Shown: in pieces, positions 1-10,099 of the stretch
How the letters are laid out: the number at the start of each line of letters is the position of its first letter
How positions within the stretch are numbered: the first letter of the stretch is position 1
Assembly: GCA_964444795.1 (NCBI GenBank)
Contig: CAYUIQ010000016.1
Coordinates: forward strand, 1-61,756
Reading direction: 5' to 3'
From: JABMRP01 sp964444795
Lineage (GTDB): Bacteria > Planctomycetota > Planctomycetia > Pirellulales > Thermoguttaceae
Length of the DNA: 61,756 nt
Translations under genes and position numbers: made by a program
Notes under the pieces: model-generated
What the model saw: the letters and a program-made list of their open reading frames with translations, nothing else
Databases searched by the model: none
Told to the model about the DNA's origin: nothing

Positions 1-12
1 GCACACCTCCGC

Positions 13-36
13 GACGGCCTCGGAGGGCCATCGTAC
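13..36. repeat. Single copy of a 24-nt repeat arm
   Basis: These 24 bases are identical to the reverse complement of the left arm of the inverted repeat at 56502-56525. They lie just upstream of the alpha-2-macroglobulin gene. The match over 24 bases, 56 kb apart, points to a dispersed intergenic repeat of REP or MITE type. The partner arm, if any, would lie outside the window. Confidence 0.7.
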
Positions 37-74
37 GGGCACTGAGACAAAGCCTGGTTTTGGAGAAGAACATC

Positions 75-3000
75 ATGACACGCGCGATTCCCCCGCACCT
101 CGCATTTGCCGGGCTGTTACTGATCGTCTGCCAAGCCGAGGTCGCCGCGGAGCAGGCCCCCGGCCACGAGTGGGCGTGTTGGGGGATGTTGCCGGTTGAC
201 GCGGCGGCAGCCAACCCGGCGGCGGTCACCGAGTTTCGCCGGGAAGTTGATCGTCTGGAATCGGCCGATGCGGACAGCGCGTGGCTGAGTGTCTTTCGGC
301 TGATCCTGGGCGGCATCGACGAAGACCGCGCGGCGATGTTGGCGGCCGCGTCGCGTCTGCGGCTGCCCGGCGATTTTCCCGGCGTCGCCCTGGAGAAAGC
401 CCGCTTGGCGGAATTTCAACGTGACGGTCTTTCGCGCAACGCGGCCGCATTGGAGGTGATCCGCGGCCGGCGCTACGAGGCCCTCTACGCCCTGCGCGAT
501 CTGGACCGCCGCCTAACCCGCGAGGCCGACTTCCTGGACCGCACGGAACAGGGAGCCGACGCGGCGGCGTTGCGCCGGTGCCGCGACCGGCTTCGCGGCG
601 CCTATTTGGACGCTTCGCGGCATCTGGTCGAGCGGCTCTTTGCCCTGAAATTGCTGGGCCGGGATGACCAGCGGTCGGCCTTGCTCGCGCGGGCCGGGCG
701 GCTCGATTATCTGACCGACGGCGCAAAGCTTGAACGCCGGCTGGCGAATCTTAGCCCCGACCAGGCGTGGCAGTCCTGCATCCGGCCGCTGCTGGAAAGC
801 GAAGTCGCGCTGATCGACGCCGCCGAAGCGCACGACACCACCGAGGCGAGCGAGACGACCGTGGAGATGACAATCCGCTCCCGCAAGAAACACCGCGACG
901 GCGCGTCGCTGGTCTACACCGATTCGGTGGAAGTCCGGCTGGGCCGGCTACACATATCCTGCCGGGTGCTGACGTTGACGACCGGAAAACCGGGCGGCAA
1001 GAGGCTCTTGCACGGGATGCACGAAGTGGTCATCGACGGTCTGCCCGGCACCGCCGCGCCGCTTACCGGCGATATGCTTATGTTCGAGACGTCCTCCGGC
1101 GAGTTTGAAGTCGGAGGGAACGTGCGCCTGGTGCGGGTGGACGGCCCGACGTTGAGGTGTCGTCGGCTGAGGATGAACACGGCCGGTCGCGTGCTTGAGA
1201 CAGAAACACTGCTGGATGGTTTCGCCGCCGCCGAATCGACCAACCAACAGCTTGCTCTGCTGCCGATGATTGCCGAAACCTATGCCGATGAGGAGTTGCC
1301 CTCCGAGGCGCGGTACATGCTGGCATTGATGCTCTTAGCGAAACACCTCACCTGGCACGCCGCCTGCGCTCCGCCTCCACTGCCCAACCGGTCGAGCCGG
1401 ATGCAGCGGCGGCTGAAGGTTCTCCGGGAGGAAGTCCGGCACGGCGACGACGATTTCCGCTGGGATCCGGCCCACGGCGGCGAAGCTTGGATGCGCGTTG
1501 ATCTGCCGCGCGATCAACTCCAAAGGGCACGCGACGTGCTGGCTCAGCGACTCGCGGCCGAACCCGACAAAGATACCGAGGATCGCCCCGACGCCAGCCC
1601 CGAGCGCCCGGAAGAGCCCGACTTCTTCTGGCGGATCGCCGATCCCGAGCATAAGGACGTCGCCCGCGCGGTGAAGTTGTTGCGGTCGATCAACGAGGGC
1701 GATCTCGCCCGGCGTGCGCGACACTGGCTGACTGAAATCCAGCGGAACAATACGGTCGTGACCGCCGACGTCGCCGGGGCCTACGCCGCCGGCAAGAGTG
1801 CCCCGGTGGTGGTCGACGCGCGAAACGCCGACCGGTTGTCGCTGAAGCTCTATCGCGTCGACCGGCCCGAAGTGCTGCTGGACGTCACGCGGCAGATCGG
1901 CGAGCATTTCGTCTTTCGCGACTACGGGCTTCAGTACCACGGGCTCTTGGAAACGGCGAAGAGTCATTGGGCGATGCACGACCTCCAGCAGAGGCAAATC
2001 CGCCAACTACAGCGCGAGCTGCACCGGTTGCCGCGACTGGCGCCCGATGATCTGGTCCACCAGTGGCACGTCGACGTGACCCAACTCAAGGCGTTGGATC
2101 TCGACCGGGGGGAGAACGATCACGCCGACTATTGGGAAGACGGGTACGAAGACCAGGAGGCCGAGTATTTCGACGACCGTTGCTGGCAGTATCGGCAGCG
2201 GTTGGAAAAGTCGTATTGGCCGGGATGGAGGCGGCTGAGCAGTTGGCAATGCGACCGGTTGTTGGAGATCCCCGGCGAACCGCTCGATCGGCCGGGGGCC
2301 TACGTCCTGACGATCGAGGCCAACGGGCAGACCGTCTACGCCCCGATCGTGGTCGATCCGCTGTGCCTGGTGCTCCGCCGCTGCCGCGACGGCGTGTTTG
2401 CCGCGGTCAGCGACACCGACGGAGACGAGCCACTGGCCGGTGCCCAGCTTCATGCCGACGGAATGCTCGGCCGGGCGATTACCAACACCGACGGGGTGGC
2501 GTTTGCTCGCGTGTTTGCCGCCGGCGATCGGCCGATCGTCGCCGAGCGTGACGGCCGCTTCGCAGTGGGCGGTTTCGGACGGGTATTCGAGGGCGTCTAC
2601 CGGTCGGAACTCGACGGCAGACACGAAATCCGGCAGATGCGGGCGCTTCGGGACGTGTCGGCTCGGAAAGAGACGGCGATGGCCCATGCGTATGCCGACC
2701 GATACGTCGTGGCCGCCTACACCGATCGGCCCGTCTACCGGCCGGGGCAGCAGGTCGGCGTGAAGCTGATCGTTCGCCGTTTGCCCGACGCACCGGACGA
2801 CGGCAGTCGTGACCCGCACGAATTCCGCGCCGGCGATTTCGACTGGGCGCAAACACTCGAAGTGCCCGATCAGCAGACGGACCTCTCGTTCGACGTGCTC
2901 GACCCGAAAGGTCGCTCCGCCGGCAGCGCCACGGCCACGCTCGGCGACTTCGGCACCGCCGCGTCGGGCTTCGTACTGCCGGACGAGACGACCGTGGGAA

Positions 3001-6000
3001 CCTACACGTTGCGGGTCCGCGTCGGCGGAATGGACCGGATCGTGCCGGCCGTGTTTGCGGTGAAGTACTATCGCCGGCCGAATTTCGCATTGACCGTGGT
3101 CGACATGCCCCAGACGATCGCCGCGGGCGACGTGCTGAGACTTCAACTCTCCGGGCAGTACTACTTCGGCCGCCCCGTGGCCGGGGGCACGGCGGAGGTT
3201 CGCCTCGTGCGGCCCGAAGCATGGAAGCCGCTGGTTCGCAAGACCGTCGCGTTGGATGAACACGGCGCGGCACGACTCGAACTGACGCTACCCAAGCGTC
3301 TCGCCGCCGGGGCCTATCGGTTGATCGGCTCGCTGACGGACCCCAGCGGACGCACGGTAACGACGATCGTCTCTTCGCAGGTCGAGAGCACCTCGCCGCA
3401 CGCGTCCGGCGACCCGTTGAGCGACTTGCCGCGATTTGTCGCCGTGGGCGAGCCGCTGGAGGTGCGCACGACGGCAAAGCACGTCGCCGCTTCGCAGGCA
3501 CGGTCCGATGACGCCTACCGCAACACGTACAAGACGGTCGACGGCGCCGCCCGAGTTGTGTTGCCCGAGCCGGGTTGGTATACGATCTCGGCCGCGGGGA
3601 AGCAGACGGAGATCTTCGCCTACGGCGGCGACCGGCCACCCGGTGCGCTGCCCGGGCGAGAGACCGAATTGCAGGACGCCGAAGCGGACGAGCCGGTCGG
3701 ACTGCCGCGATGGGTGAACCTGAGCAACTACGAAGCGGAAGAGGACGGCTGGCGGTCGTATGACTGGCGGGACCGCAAGTTGGATCTGACGGCTCTGATG
3801 GACCGGCAGCATGTTACCGTCGGCGGGACGCTTCGCGTACTGCTGTACGTTCCCGCCCGAAGCGCCCGGCTGATACTGACCATGGAAGGCCGCACGATCG
3901 TCGACTACGTGGCCGCCTCGGTGACCGTAGCGGAAGAGACCGGCTGTTATCACGTTGTGGAAGTCCCCGTCAAGAAGCGTTATCTACCCAACTTCTATCT
4001 CCAGGGCCGGATCCTTTCGGCCGAGGGAGATGTGCTGCGCTACGACGAACACGCCCGGGCTCAGGAACTGGCGAAGCTCGAAGAACTGGGCGACGGCAGC
4101 GAGGATCCGCTCTGGTGCCGCGTGGACGTGATCGATCCCGACCACCGCCCCGGCGGACAGCGACTGGACGTCACCGTGCAAACCGGCGCCACCAAGTACC
4201 GGCCGGGCGAGGAGGTCGACGTTTCGATCCGGGCGACCGACGCCGCCGGCGCGCCGTGCGAAGCCGAGGTCTCGCTTGCCGCCGTGGACCAGAGCGTGTT
4301 TGCGTTCGGTTCGGATCGTGTCGACCTACTGCCACAGCATTTCAGCGATCCGCACCCGTCGCGGCGCTACCTGCGGAAGACATGGCGGATCGGTCCCGGC
4401 AGCCGGCGGCTGAATCGCTCGATGGTAGAACTGGAACAGGCAGCCAAAGCCATGCAGATGGCCCAGCGCGAGATGGCCCAAGCCCTCAAGCAGCAGGTGA
4501 ATGCACTCCAGCAGCTTGAGGGCGGCCGACCGGCGCCGGAGAGCCTTGCGCCGAGCCCGGGATCATTTGACGGGGAGCCGCCGGCGGTCAGCGTCCCCTT
4601 GGCCCGGCTGCGCACCGACTTCCGTGAAACGGCCGCCTGGCAGCCGCAACTCCGAACCGGACCTGACGGCACGGTGCGGACCTCGTTCCGCCTGCCCGAC
4701 TCGCTCACCCGGTATCGGCTCACCTGCGTCGCCCTGACACGGCAGACGGAAATCGGCGTCGGCCGGACGACGCTGGAGGTGACACAGCCGCTGGCCGTGC
4801 AGTTGTTTCTGCCCCGATTCGCCGTCGAAGGCGACCGGCTGCAAGCCGTCGGCCTGATCCACAACGCCACCGGGCAGCCGCGGACCTGCGACGTCGCCTG
4901 GGAGGTGACCGGGGCAAGCGTCGAGCCGACGGACGGCGCGGGTGTACCTTGGCGGATCGCCACGGAGGAAAACCAAACTCACGCCGCGGGCCGTGTCGAC
5001 GTGCCCGCCGGGGAGTCCGTGCGGTTGGCGGTCTGGCTCAACGTCGACGGAATGGACGAGGTTCGCGTCGGCTTGCGCGCGGCCGATGGCGACGCCGGCG
5101 ACGCGGAGAGCCGCGCCTTGCCCGTGCATCCGCTGGGCCGGGCCCGCGAAGTAACGCTCAGTGGCAGCTTCACCGGCCGGCAGGCGTTGGGCCTTCCCGC
5201 CGGATTCGTCGCCCGCGACTTGCGCGTGACGATCGCCCGGACCGACATCGCCGGCGGTCTGGAAGGGCTGGCCTACCTCATCGACTATCCGTACGGCTGC
5301 GTGGAGCAGACGATGAGCCGGTTTCTGCCGGCGGTAATGGCCAAGCGAGCGGCCGGGCAATCGCCGGTGAGCTTGCCGCCGGAGGCGTTGGAGAAACTGC
5401 CTGCCGTGCTCCGCAAGGGGCTGGACCGGCTGTACGGTTTTCAGCACGACGACGGAAGCTGGGGCTGGTGGTCCAAGGACCGCACCGACGACCGGATGAC
5501 CGCCTACGTCGTCTACGGGCTGGCCCGCTGCCGCAACACGGGCACACCGGTCGACCAGGGCGTGCTCGATCGTGGCTGCCAATGCCTCCGGCGACGACTG
5601 GCCGACGGGACGATGTCTCAAGCCGAGCGACCCGCCGCGTGGCTGGCCCTCTCGCTGGCCGGCCGCGCCGAGAAGGCGGCGTTGCGCGAGGAAGCTCGCC
5701 GGGTGCTGACCGCTTCGCCGCAGGACCGTGCGGCGGCTTACCTGGCCCTGGCTTGCCGAACCACGGGCCTGGTGGAAACGGGGGAGCGGCTTTGGGCGCG
5801 TATGGCCGGCTGGCAAGCCGAGTCGACCGATGATCGGGCCCTGAAGCTGTGCGTGCAGATCGCCTATGGGGCGCCGCTCGCCGACTGCCGGATGACCGCC
5901 GCACGGATTCTCGCCCACCGCCGCGGACATCGCTGGGGGAGCACACGGTCAACAGCTTGGGCCATCGAGGCCCTCTCGCAGATGCTCCGTTACGACGCCC

Positions 6001-6626
6001 GCGTGCCGAAGGCTCGGCGCGTGTCGATCCGCGTGGGCGGCGAAACGGTGCTTGATCTGACGGAACCGGAGCAACTCGCCGAACCGGTCTGCCGCGTTCA
6101 TCTCGACGCGACGCGGCTTCCGGCCGACGAGGGACTGCCCGTCGAGTTGATCGTCGATGGCGCTCAGCCGGCCAACTACACGCTTACCGCCGTGGGCGTG
6201 CAGCGGCTGGACAAGTTTGAGCCAGCCGGCGATGCCGTTCGGATCCGCCGCGAGTTGAGGACGGTCGCCGGCAAGCCGCTATCCCAGCGCCTGCACACGG
6301 GTGACGTGACCGCCGTGCATTTAAGCGTGGAACTTCAGCAACCGCAGTCGTACATCATCGTCGAAGATCGCCGTCCGGCCGTGTGCGAGTTCGCTGACGA
6401 CACACTCCACGGGCCGGCCGCCGGGCAAGCGGCCCACGTCGAATTCCGCGACGACCGTCTGGCCGTCTTCTTCGCCTCGCTTCCGGCCGGGCGTCACGAA
6501 CTGGTCTACTACCTCCGCGCCGAGACGGCCGGCAAGAGTTGCATGTTGCCGGGCGTCGCCTACCCGATGTACAACGAGCGCCTCCGCGGCGAGACCGCCG
6601 CGATGCACCTGAAGATCGATCCGTGA
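75..6626 (+). CDS. Alpha-2-macroglobulin family protein (bacterial, secreted)
   Basis: A protein of about 2183 residues. The ATG at 75 is preferred over an in-frame TTG at 60 because GGAGAAG sits 6 nt upstream and a hydrophobic signal peptide follows at once (residues 4-25). The thioester motif CVEQ is at residues 1742-1745 inside PYGCVEQTMSRF, so both the Cys and Gln that form the thioester are present. Macroglobulin-like beta domains fill residues of about 600-1400, and an alpha-helical toroid follows the thioester. Family members trap proteases through the thioester, usually in the periplasm or on the cell surface. An Ala/Gln/Met-rich helical stretch near residues 1450-1485 looks like a coiled-coil insertion in the bait-region neighbourhood. 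The protein is longer than typical bacterial members (about 1500-1900 residues), with extra N-terminal sequence of unknown fold. No penicillin-binding protein partner gene is adjacent. Family call firm, exact target unknown. Confidence 0.88.
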   Translation: MTRAIPPHLAFAGLLLIVCQAEVAAEQAPGHEWACWGMLPVDAAAANPAAVTEFRREVDRLESADADSAWLSVFRLILGGIDEDRAAMLAAASRLRLPGDFPGVALEKARLAEFQRDGLSRNAAALEVIRGRRYEALYALRDLDRRLTREADFLDRTEQGADAAALRRCRDRLRGAYLDASRHLVERLFALKLLGRDDQRSALLARAGRLDYLTDGAKLERRLANLSPDQAWQSCIRPLLESEVALIDAAEAHDTTEASETTVEMTIRSRKKHRDGASLVYTDSVEVRLGRLHISCRVLTLTTGKPGGKRLLHGMHEVVIDGLPGTAAPLTGDMLMFETSSGEFEVGGNVRLVRVDGPTLRCRRLRMNTAGRVLETETLLDGFAAAESTNQQLALLPMIAETYADEELPSEARYMLALMLLAKHLTWHAACAPPPLPNRSSRMQRRLKVLREEVRHGDDDFRWDPAHGGEAWMRVDLPRDQLQRARDVLAQRLAAEPDKDTEDRPDASPERPEEPDFFWRIADPEHKDVARAVKLLRSINEGDLARRARHWLTEIQRNNTVVTADVAGAYAAGKSAPVVVDARNADRLSLKLYRVDRPEVLLDVTRQIGEHFVFRDYGLQYHGLLETAKSHWAMHDLQQRQIRQLQRELHRLPRLAPDDLVHQWHVDVTQLKALDLDRGENDHADYWEDGYEDQEAEYFDDRCWQYRQRLEKSYWPGWRRLSSWQCDRLLEIPGEPLDRPGAYVLTIEANGQTVYAPIVVDPLCLVLRRCRDGVFAAVSDTDGDEPLAGAQLHADGMLGRAITNTDGVAFARVFAAGDRPIVAERDGRFAVGGFGRVFEGVYRSELDGRHEIRQMRALRDVSARKETAMAHAYADRYVVAAYTDRPVYRPGQQVGVKLIVRRLPDAPDDGSRDPHEFRAGDFDWAQTLEVPDQQTDLSFDVLDPKGRSAGSATATLGDFGTAASGFVLPDETTVGTYTLRVRVGGMDRIVPAVFAVKYYRRPNFALTVVDMPQTIAAGDVLRLQLSGQYYFGRPVAGGTAEVRLVRPEAWKPLVRKTVALDEHGAARLELTLPKRLAAGAYRLIGSLTDPSGRTVTTIVSSQVESTSPHASGDPLSDLPRFVAVGEPLEVRTTAKHVAASQARSDDAYRNTYKTVDGAARVVLPEPGWYTISAAGKQTEIFAYGGDRPPGALPGRETELQDAEADEPVGLPRWVNLSNYEAEEDGWRSYDWRDRKLDLTALMDRQHVTVGGTLRVLLYVPARSARLILTMEGRTIVDYVAASVTVAEETGCYHVVEVPVKKRYLPNFYLQGRILSAEGDVLRYDEHARAQELAKLEELGDGSEDPLWCRVDVIDPDHRPGGQRLDVTVQTGATKYRPGEEVDVSIRATDAAGAPCEAEVSLAAVDQSVFAFGSDRVDLLPQHFSDPHPSRRYLRKTWRIGPGSRRLNRSMVELEQAAKAMQMAQREMAQALKQQVNALQQLEGGRPAPESLAPSPGSFDGEPPAVSVPLARLRTDFRETAAWQPQLRTGPDGTVRTSFRLPDSLTRYRLTCVALTRQTEIGVGRTTLEVTQPLAVQLFLPRFAVEGDRLQAVGLIHNATGQPRTCDVAWEVTGASVEPTDGAGVPWRIATEENQTHAAGRVDVPAGESVRLAVWLNVDGMDEVRVGLRAADGDAGDAESRALPVHPLGRAREVTLSGSFTGRQALGLPAGFVARDLRVTIARTDIAGGLEGLAYLIDYPYGCVEQTMSRFLPAVMAKRAAGQSPVSLPPEALEKLPAVLRKGLDRLYGFQHDDGSWGWWSKDRTDDRMTAYVVYGLARCRNTGTPVDQGVLDRGCQCLRRRLADGTMSQAERPAAWLALSLAGRAEKAALREEARRVLTASPQDRAAAYLALACRTTGLVETGERLWARMAGWQAESTDDRALKLCVQIAYGAPLADCRMTAARILAHRRGHRWGSTRSTAWAIEALSQMLRYDARVPKARRVSIRVGGETVLDLTEPEQLAEPVCRVHLDATRLPADEGLPVELIVDGAQPANYTLTAVGVQRLDKFEPAGDAVRIRRELRTVAGKPLSQRLHTGDVTAVHLSVELQQPQSYIIVEDRRPAVCEFADDTLHGPAAGQAAHVEFRDDRLAVFFASLPAGRHELVYYLRAETAGKSCMLPGVAYPMYNERLRGETAAMHLKIDP

Positions 6627-6837
6627 TCCCCATTTCCACCCAGCGAACCTTGCCCACCGCAATTTCCCCTGGAATCCCCCGGCCAGAGTGCACTCTAACG
6701 ACTGCCTGACAAACGGGTTAGCGAAATCGCGATGCATTGCGGAAGTCGGTGGGCCGGGCCAGTTCGTATCATTGCGGCATGGAGATACCGGGAAGGAATG
6801 AGGATTCTTGAACTCCCGACGGTTCTGCAATATCTGC

Positions 6838-6843
6838 TATACT
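6838..6843 (+). promoter_or_regulatory. Extended -10 promoter candidate for the kinase-regulator operon
   Basis: TATACT preceded by TG one base upstream (TGC-TATACT) makes an extended -10 element, about 80 nt before the histidine kinase ATG. No good -35 is seen at 17-18 nt, which extended -10 promoters do not require. Sequence inspection only. Confidence 0.4.
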
Positions 6844-6924
6844 GTTCGCTGACCACTTTGGAATACTCCTGGGGGGCCGAACAGCGGGCAGGCTGTTGAC
6901 CCGCCCAGGAAGGAGATAACCGTC

Positions 6925-8961
6925 ATGAGGACGTCACTGCCGCGCGAATCCCTGGTGGTCGCGAACGCTTGTGATCGCACGGGAACAGAACAAGAGAGTT
7001 GGCGCGTATTCGCTGAGGAAAGCCTGGCTGGGATCGCGATTTTCGAGCAAGAGGCGGACGGTTTCAAGGTGCGATGGGCCAACGACTCCTTCGGCAACTT
7101 GCTTGGCCTTTCCCGCGAAGTCGTTCTGCTGAACAGGGAACTGCACCGGCTTCTCCCTTCCGCCGGGGACGACCTCGCCGAGATCTTCTGCCGGGTGACA
7201 ACTTCGGGCGAGCCGTACGAGCAATCCGGTTACGATGTCCGCGGGCTGCCGAATGGCTCAGCGCGTTGGCGGTTCTCGGTGAGTCGGATCCAGGATCCCG
7301 GCGGCTCCTGCACGCTGCTCTTTCAGGCGATCGAACACGCCTACCCGCCTGTTGCAGGCGACGGCGGAGAATTCTTGGCGAAGAGGGCGCGCATTAGGGA
7401 TATCACCGAGCTTAGGCGAGCGGAGGGGCAACGAGAGGAGGCGTCTGAAGAGTGGCAGACTACTTTTGACGCCATCAAGGACCCTGTCATGATCTTGGAC
7501 CGCGAGTTCAAGATAGTCCGCGGCAATACGGCAACGGCAGCTTTTTTCAACGTCCCGCTGGAGACGCTCCTGGGGAGCTCCTGTCATACCCTCGCGCACG
7601 GAACACCGAATCCTTTCCATGGGTGTCCGTTTGCCAAAGCCATGAAGACGAAGACACATGAAGAGTCGGAGTTCCACGACCCGCGGAGAGACGCTTGGTT
7701 TCTCGTCTCGGCCGATCCGTTATTTGGTCGCGGCGGGGAGGTAACCGGCGTCGTTCATTCGATCAAGGACGTCACCGCGCGGAAGCGGGCGGAAGCGGCT
7801 TACCGAATTGAGGAGAAGCGTTTGCGGAGCGTGATCGAGATCACCCGGCAGAAGACCAACTCCCTGAGCGAATTGCTCGACAAGGCGCTGGATGAGGCCA
7901 TTGCTCTCTCCGACAGCAAGCTGGGTTATATCTATTACTACAGCGAGGAACAACAAGAATTCACCCTCCATGCCTGGTCGAAAGAGGTGATGCGGGAATG
8001 CAACATTCGCAACCCGTCCACCGTGTACCAATTGGATAAGACCGGCCTCTGGGGAGAAGCCGTACGGCAACGCCAACCGATCGTCGTGAACGACTTCCTT
8101 GCGCCCCATCCGATGAAGAAAGGACATCCGGAAGGACACGCTCCGCTCTATCGTTACATGACCCTGCCGGTATTCTGTGACGGTCATATCGTCGCCGTGG
8201 TCGGCGTGGCGAACAAGGAAACGGACTATACCGATACGGACGTGCATCAACTGACCTTGATGATGGACTCCATCTGGGAGATTGCCGAGCGCAAGTTGGC
8301 GGAGGAGGCCGTCCGCAAGCTGGCCGGACAACTTCTCACGGCACAGGAAGCCGAGCGATGCCGGATCGCTCGCGAGATGCACGACGACCTGACTCAGCGG
8401 ATCGCGGTGCTGGCCATCGAAGCCGGCAAGTTGGAGCAGGAGGCCGACTCTTCCGATCCGCTCTCGGGCAAGCTTCGGGAGATCAAGGATCAGTTGATCG
8501 ACCTCTCCCAGGATGTACATGCCCTGTCCCGCCAATTGCATCCTTCGATCCTCGACGACCTGGGACTCGTCGATGCGATGCGGTCGGAGTGCGCCCGCTT
8601 CTCGCAACGGGAGGGAATCTCCGTTCGGTATACGCCGCAAGACATCCCGCCGGGAGTCCCTAAAGAGGTGGCCTTGTGCTTGTACCGGATCGCGCAAGAG
8701 GGGCTTAGGAATATCGCCAAACACTCAACCGCTCAAGAAGCACGCGTGTCGCTGACCGCCACCGACGATAGCATCCTGCTTTCCATTGAGGATGCGGGTG
8801 TCGGGTTCAGTCCCGCACAATCGCCAGGGAAGCCCGGCCTGGGCCTGGCCAGCATGGAAGAGCGGGCCCGATTGATCGGGGGAGAGTTCTCGGTCCGTTC
8901 AGAACCAGGCCACGGCACTTTGGTTGAAGTCTGGGCCCCCTATTCCGGGAAAATGCCATGA
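6925..8961 (+). CDS. PAS/GAF sensor histidine kinase, NarL/HisKA_3 type
   Basis: A soluble 678-residue kinase with no membrane segment. Domains in order: a PAS domain (about 20-150), a second PAS (about 178-290), a GAF domain (about 315-455), a HisKA_3 dimerisation domain with the phosphoacceptor His486 in REMHDDLTQR, and a HATPase domain (about 580-672) with the N-box QEGLRNIAKH and the G-box GLGLASM. The second PAS has a Cys/His set (C220, H221, H225, C234 in C-H-x3-H-G-x7-C-P) that could bind a metal or act as a redox sensor; this is inference. A clear AAGGAG precedes the ATG at 6925. The stop overlaps the start of the response regulator by 4 nt (ATGA), so the two are translationally coupled and almost certainly cognate. 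The signal is unknown. Confidence 0.92.
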   Translation: MRTSLPRESLVVANACDRTGTEQESWRVFAEESLAGIAIFEQEADGFKVRWANDSFGNLLGLSREVVLLNRELHRLLPSAGDDLAEIFCRVTTSGEPYEQSGYDVRGLPNGSARWRFSVSRIQDPGGSCTLLFQAIEHAYPPVAGDGGEFLAKRARIRDITELRRAEGQREEASEEWQTTFDAIKDPVMILDREFKIVRGNTATAAFFNVPLETLLGSSCHTLAHGTPNPFHGCPFAKAMKTKTHEESEFHDPRRDAWFLVSADPLFGRGGEVTGVVHSIKDVTARKRAEAAYRIEEKRLRSVIEITRQKTNSLSELLDKALDEAIALSDSKLGYIYYYSEEQQEFTLHAWSKEVMRECNIRNPSTVYQLDKTGLWGEAVRQRQPIVVNDFLAPHPMKKGHPEGHAPLYRYMTLPVFCDGHIVAVVGVANKETDYTDTDVHQLTLMMDSIWEIAERKLAEEAVRKLAGQLLTAQEAERCRIAREMHDDLTQRIAVLAIEAGKLEQEADSSDPLSGKLREIKDQLIDLSQDVHALSRQLHPSILDDLGLVDAMRSECARFSQREGISVRYTPQDIPPGVPKEVALCLYRIAQEGLRNIAKHSTAQEARVSLTATDDSILLSIEDAGVGFSPAQSPGKPGLGLASMEERARLIGGEFSVRSEPGHGTLVEVWAPYSGKMP

Positions 8962-9599
8962 AGCGCGCACGCGTGTTGTTGGCCGACGACCACAGAATCC
9001 TGGCGGAGGGTTTAAGGAGTCTGCTGGAGCCGGAGTTCGAACTCGTGGACATCGTGGAAGATGGCCGCACGCTGGTGGCCCGCGCCAAAGAACTGTTCCC
9101 CGATGTCATCGTCGCCGATATTACCATGCCGTTGCTCAACGGCATTGAAGCCGTTCTGCAACTGAAGAAGGCCGACGTGCCGGCGAAGGTTGTCTTTCTG
9201 ACCATGCACCAGGATGTCACCTACGCGGCGAGGGCGTTCGAGCTCGGGGCCTCGGGATTCGTGCTCAAGCATTCCGCCCCTTCGGAACTCGTGACCGCGA
9301 TTCGCGAGGCCTTGGCGGGCCGGACTTACGTGACACCGCTGATCGCCGGGGAACTGATGCAAGCTTACCGTGACGGCGGCGTGAAGGGGCAAGACCCGGC
9401 CACCGATTTAACCCCTCGGCAGAGGGAGGCCTTGCAGTTATTTGCCGAAGGTCGATCCGCCAAGGAAGTGGCGGCAATCCTTCGAATCTCGCCGCGGACG
9501 GCCGAGTTTCACAAGGCAAGTATCCTGAAATTGCTGGGGATACGCACAACCGCCGAGTTGGCCCAGTACGCCGTCCGACACGGAATCATCTCTTCTTGA
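8958..9599 (+). CDS. Response regulator, NarL/FixJ (LuxR) family
   Basis: A 213-residue regulator. The N-terminal receiver has the acidic pair D10-D11, the phosphoacceptor D54 in VIVADITMP and the conserved Lys in FVLKHSA. The C-terminal LuxR-type helix-turn-helix starts with LTPRQREALQLFAEG and has ISPRTAEFHKASILKLLGI as the recognition region. It overlaps the upstream kinase gene by 4 nt, making a standard two-component pair: phosphoryl transfer from His486 of the kinase to D54 would switch DNA binding. csrA follows 239 nt downstream and may be a target or a co-regulated gene, which cannot be told from sequence. Confidence 0.95.
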   Translation: MKRARVLLADDHRILAEGLRSLLEPEFELVDIVEDGRTLVARAKELFPDVIVADITMPLLNGIEAVLQLKKADVPAKVVFLTMHQDVTYAARAFELGASGFVLKHSAPSELVTAIREALAGRTYVTPLIAGELMQAYRDGGVKGQDPATDLTPRQREALQLFAEGRSAKEVAAILRISPRTAEFHKASILKLLGIRTTAELAQYAVRHGIISS

Positions 9600-9838
9600 C
9601 CGCCGCACTGCGCTTTTTCTTGGCGGAAGCACGTAGTTTTGCTAGGTGGCCGGCGGTCGTTCTTCGGCGAAAATGCCCCAGCGACGGAGGGATGCCGGTA
9701 GAAGCCGGCGCCTCACCCACGGTAAGGAGTTCGCCATGTCCCGAAGCCGATTATCCGCAGGACGCCCGCCCCGCAATCACTCGGAGCTTCCGTGCATCGT
9801 CGGCGTTGGTTCGAGCCTTTTTCAGGGAGGATCAAGAG

Positions 9839-10033
9839 ATGTTAGTTCTTAGCCGCAAGCTGGGGGAAGCGATCGTCATTGGCGACGGTGTCACAGTCAC
9901 TATCCTGGAGGTGCGTGGCGAGCGGGTGAAGCTCGGGTTTGCCGCGCCGGCGGATGTGCCCATCCATCGGGAGGAAATTCACCGCAGGATGGAAGTCTGT
10001 TTGCCGACCCCGACCCATGCCGCGTGCGTATAG
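9839..10033 (+). CDS. csrA: Carbon storage regulator CsrA
   Basis: A 64-residue CsrA/RsmA homologue. It begins MLVLSRKLGEAIVIGD, the family signature, and has IHREEIHRR at the end of the core fold. CsrA dimers bind GGA motifs in mRNA leaders and alter translation or stability. The ATG at 9839 has AGGGAGG about 9 nt upstream. The usual key residues near both ends (the N-terminal LxLxRxxGE strand with Arg6, and the VxxHR segment with Arg44) are present. The last 12 residues are a non-conserved tail. It sits between a two-component pair and a receiver-only protein, suggesting a signalling island. Confidence 0.95.
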   Translation: MLVLSRKLGEAIVIGDGVTVTILEVRGERVKLGFAAPADVPIHREEIHRRMEVCLPTPTHAACV

Positions 10034-10099
10034 GCTCTGGTGGCGGACACCGTGCCGTACGACCCACCCATGTGACCCAGCCTTCTGGAGATATTCGAA

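Noticed and set aside
9808..9817. GGTTCGAGCC, like a tRNA T-loop
   Set aside because: No acceptor stem, anticodon arm or CCA end around it.
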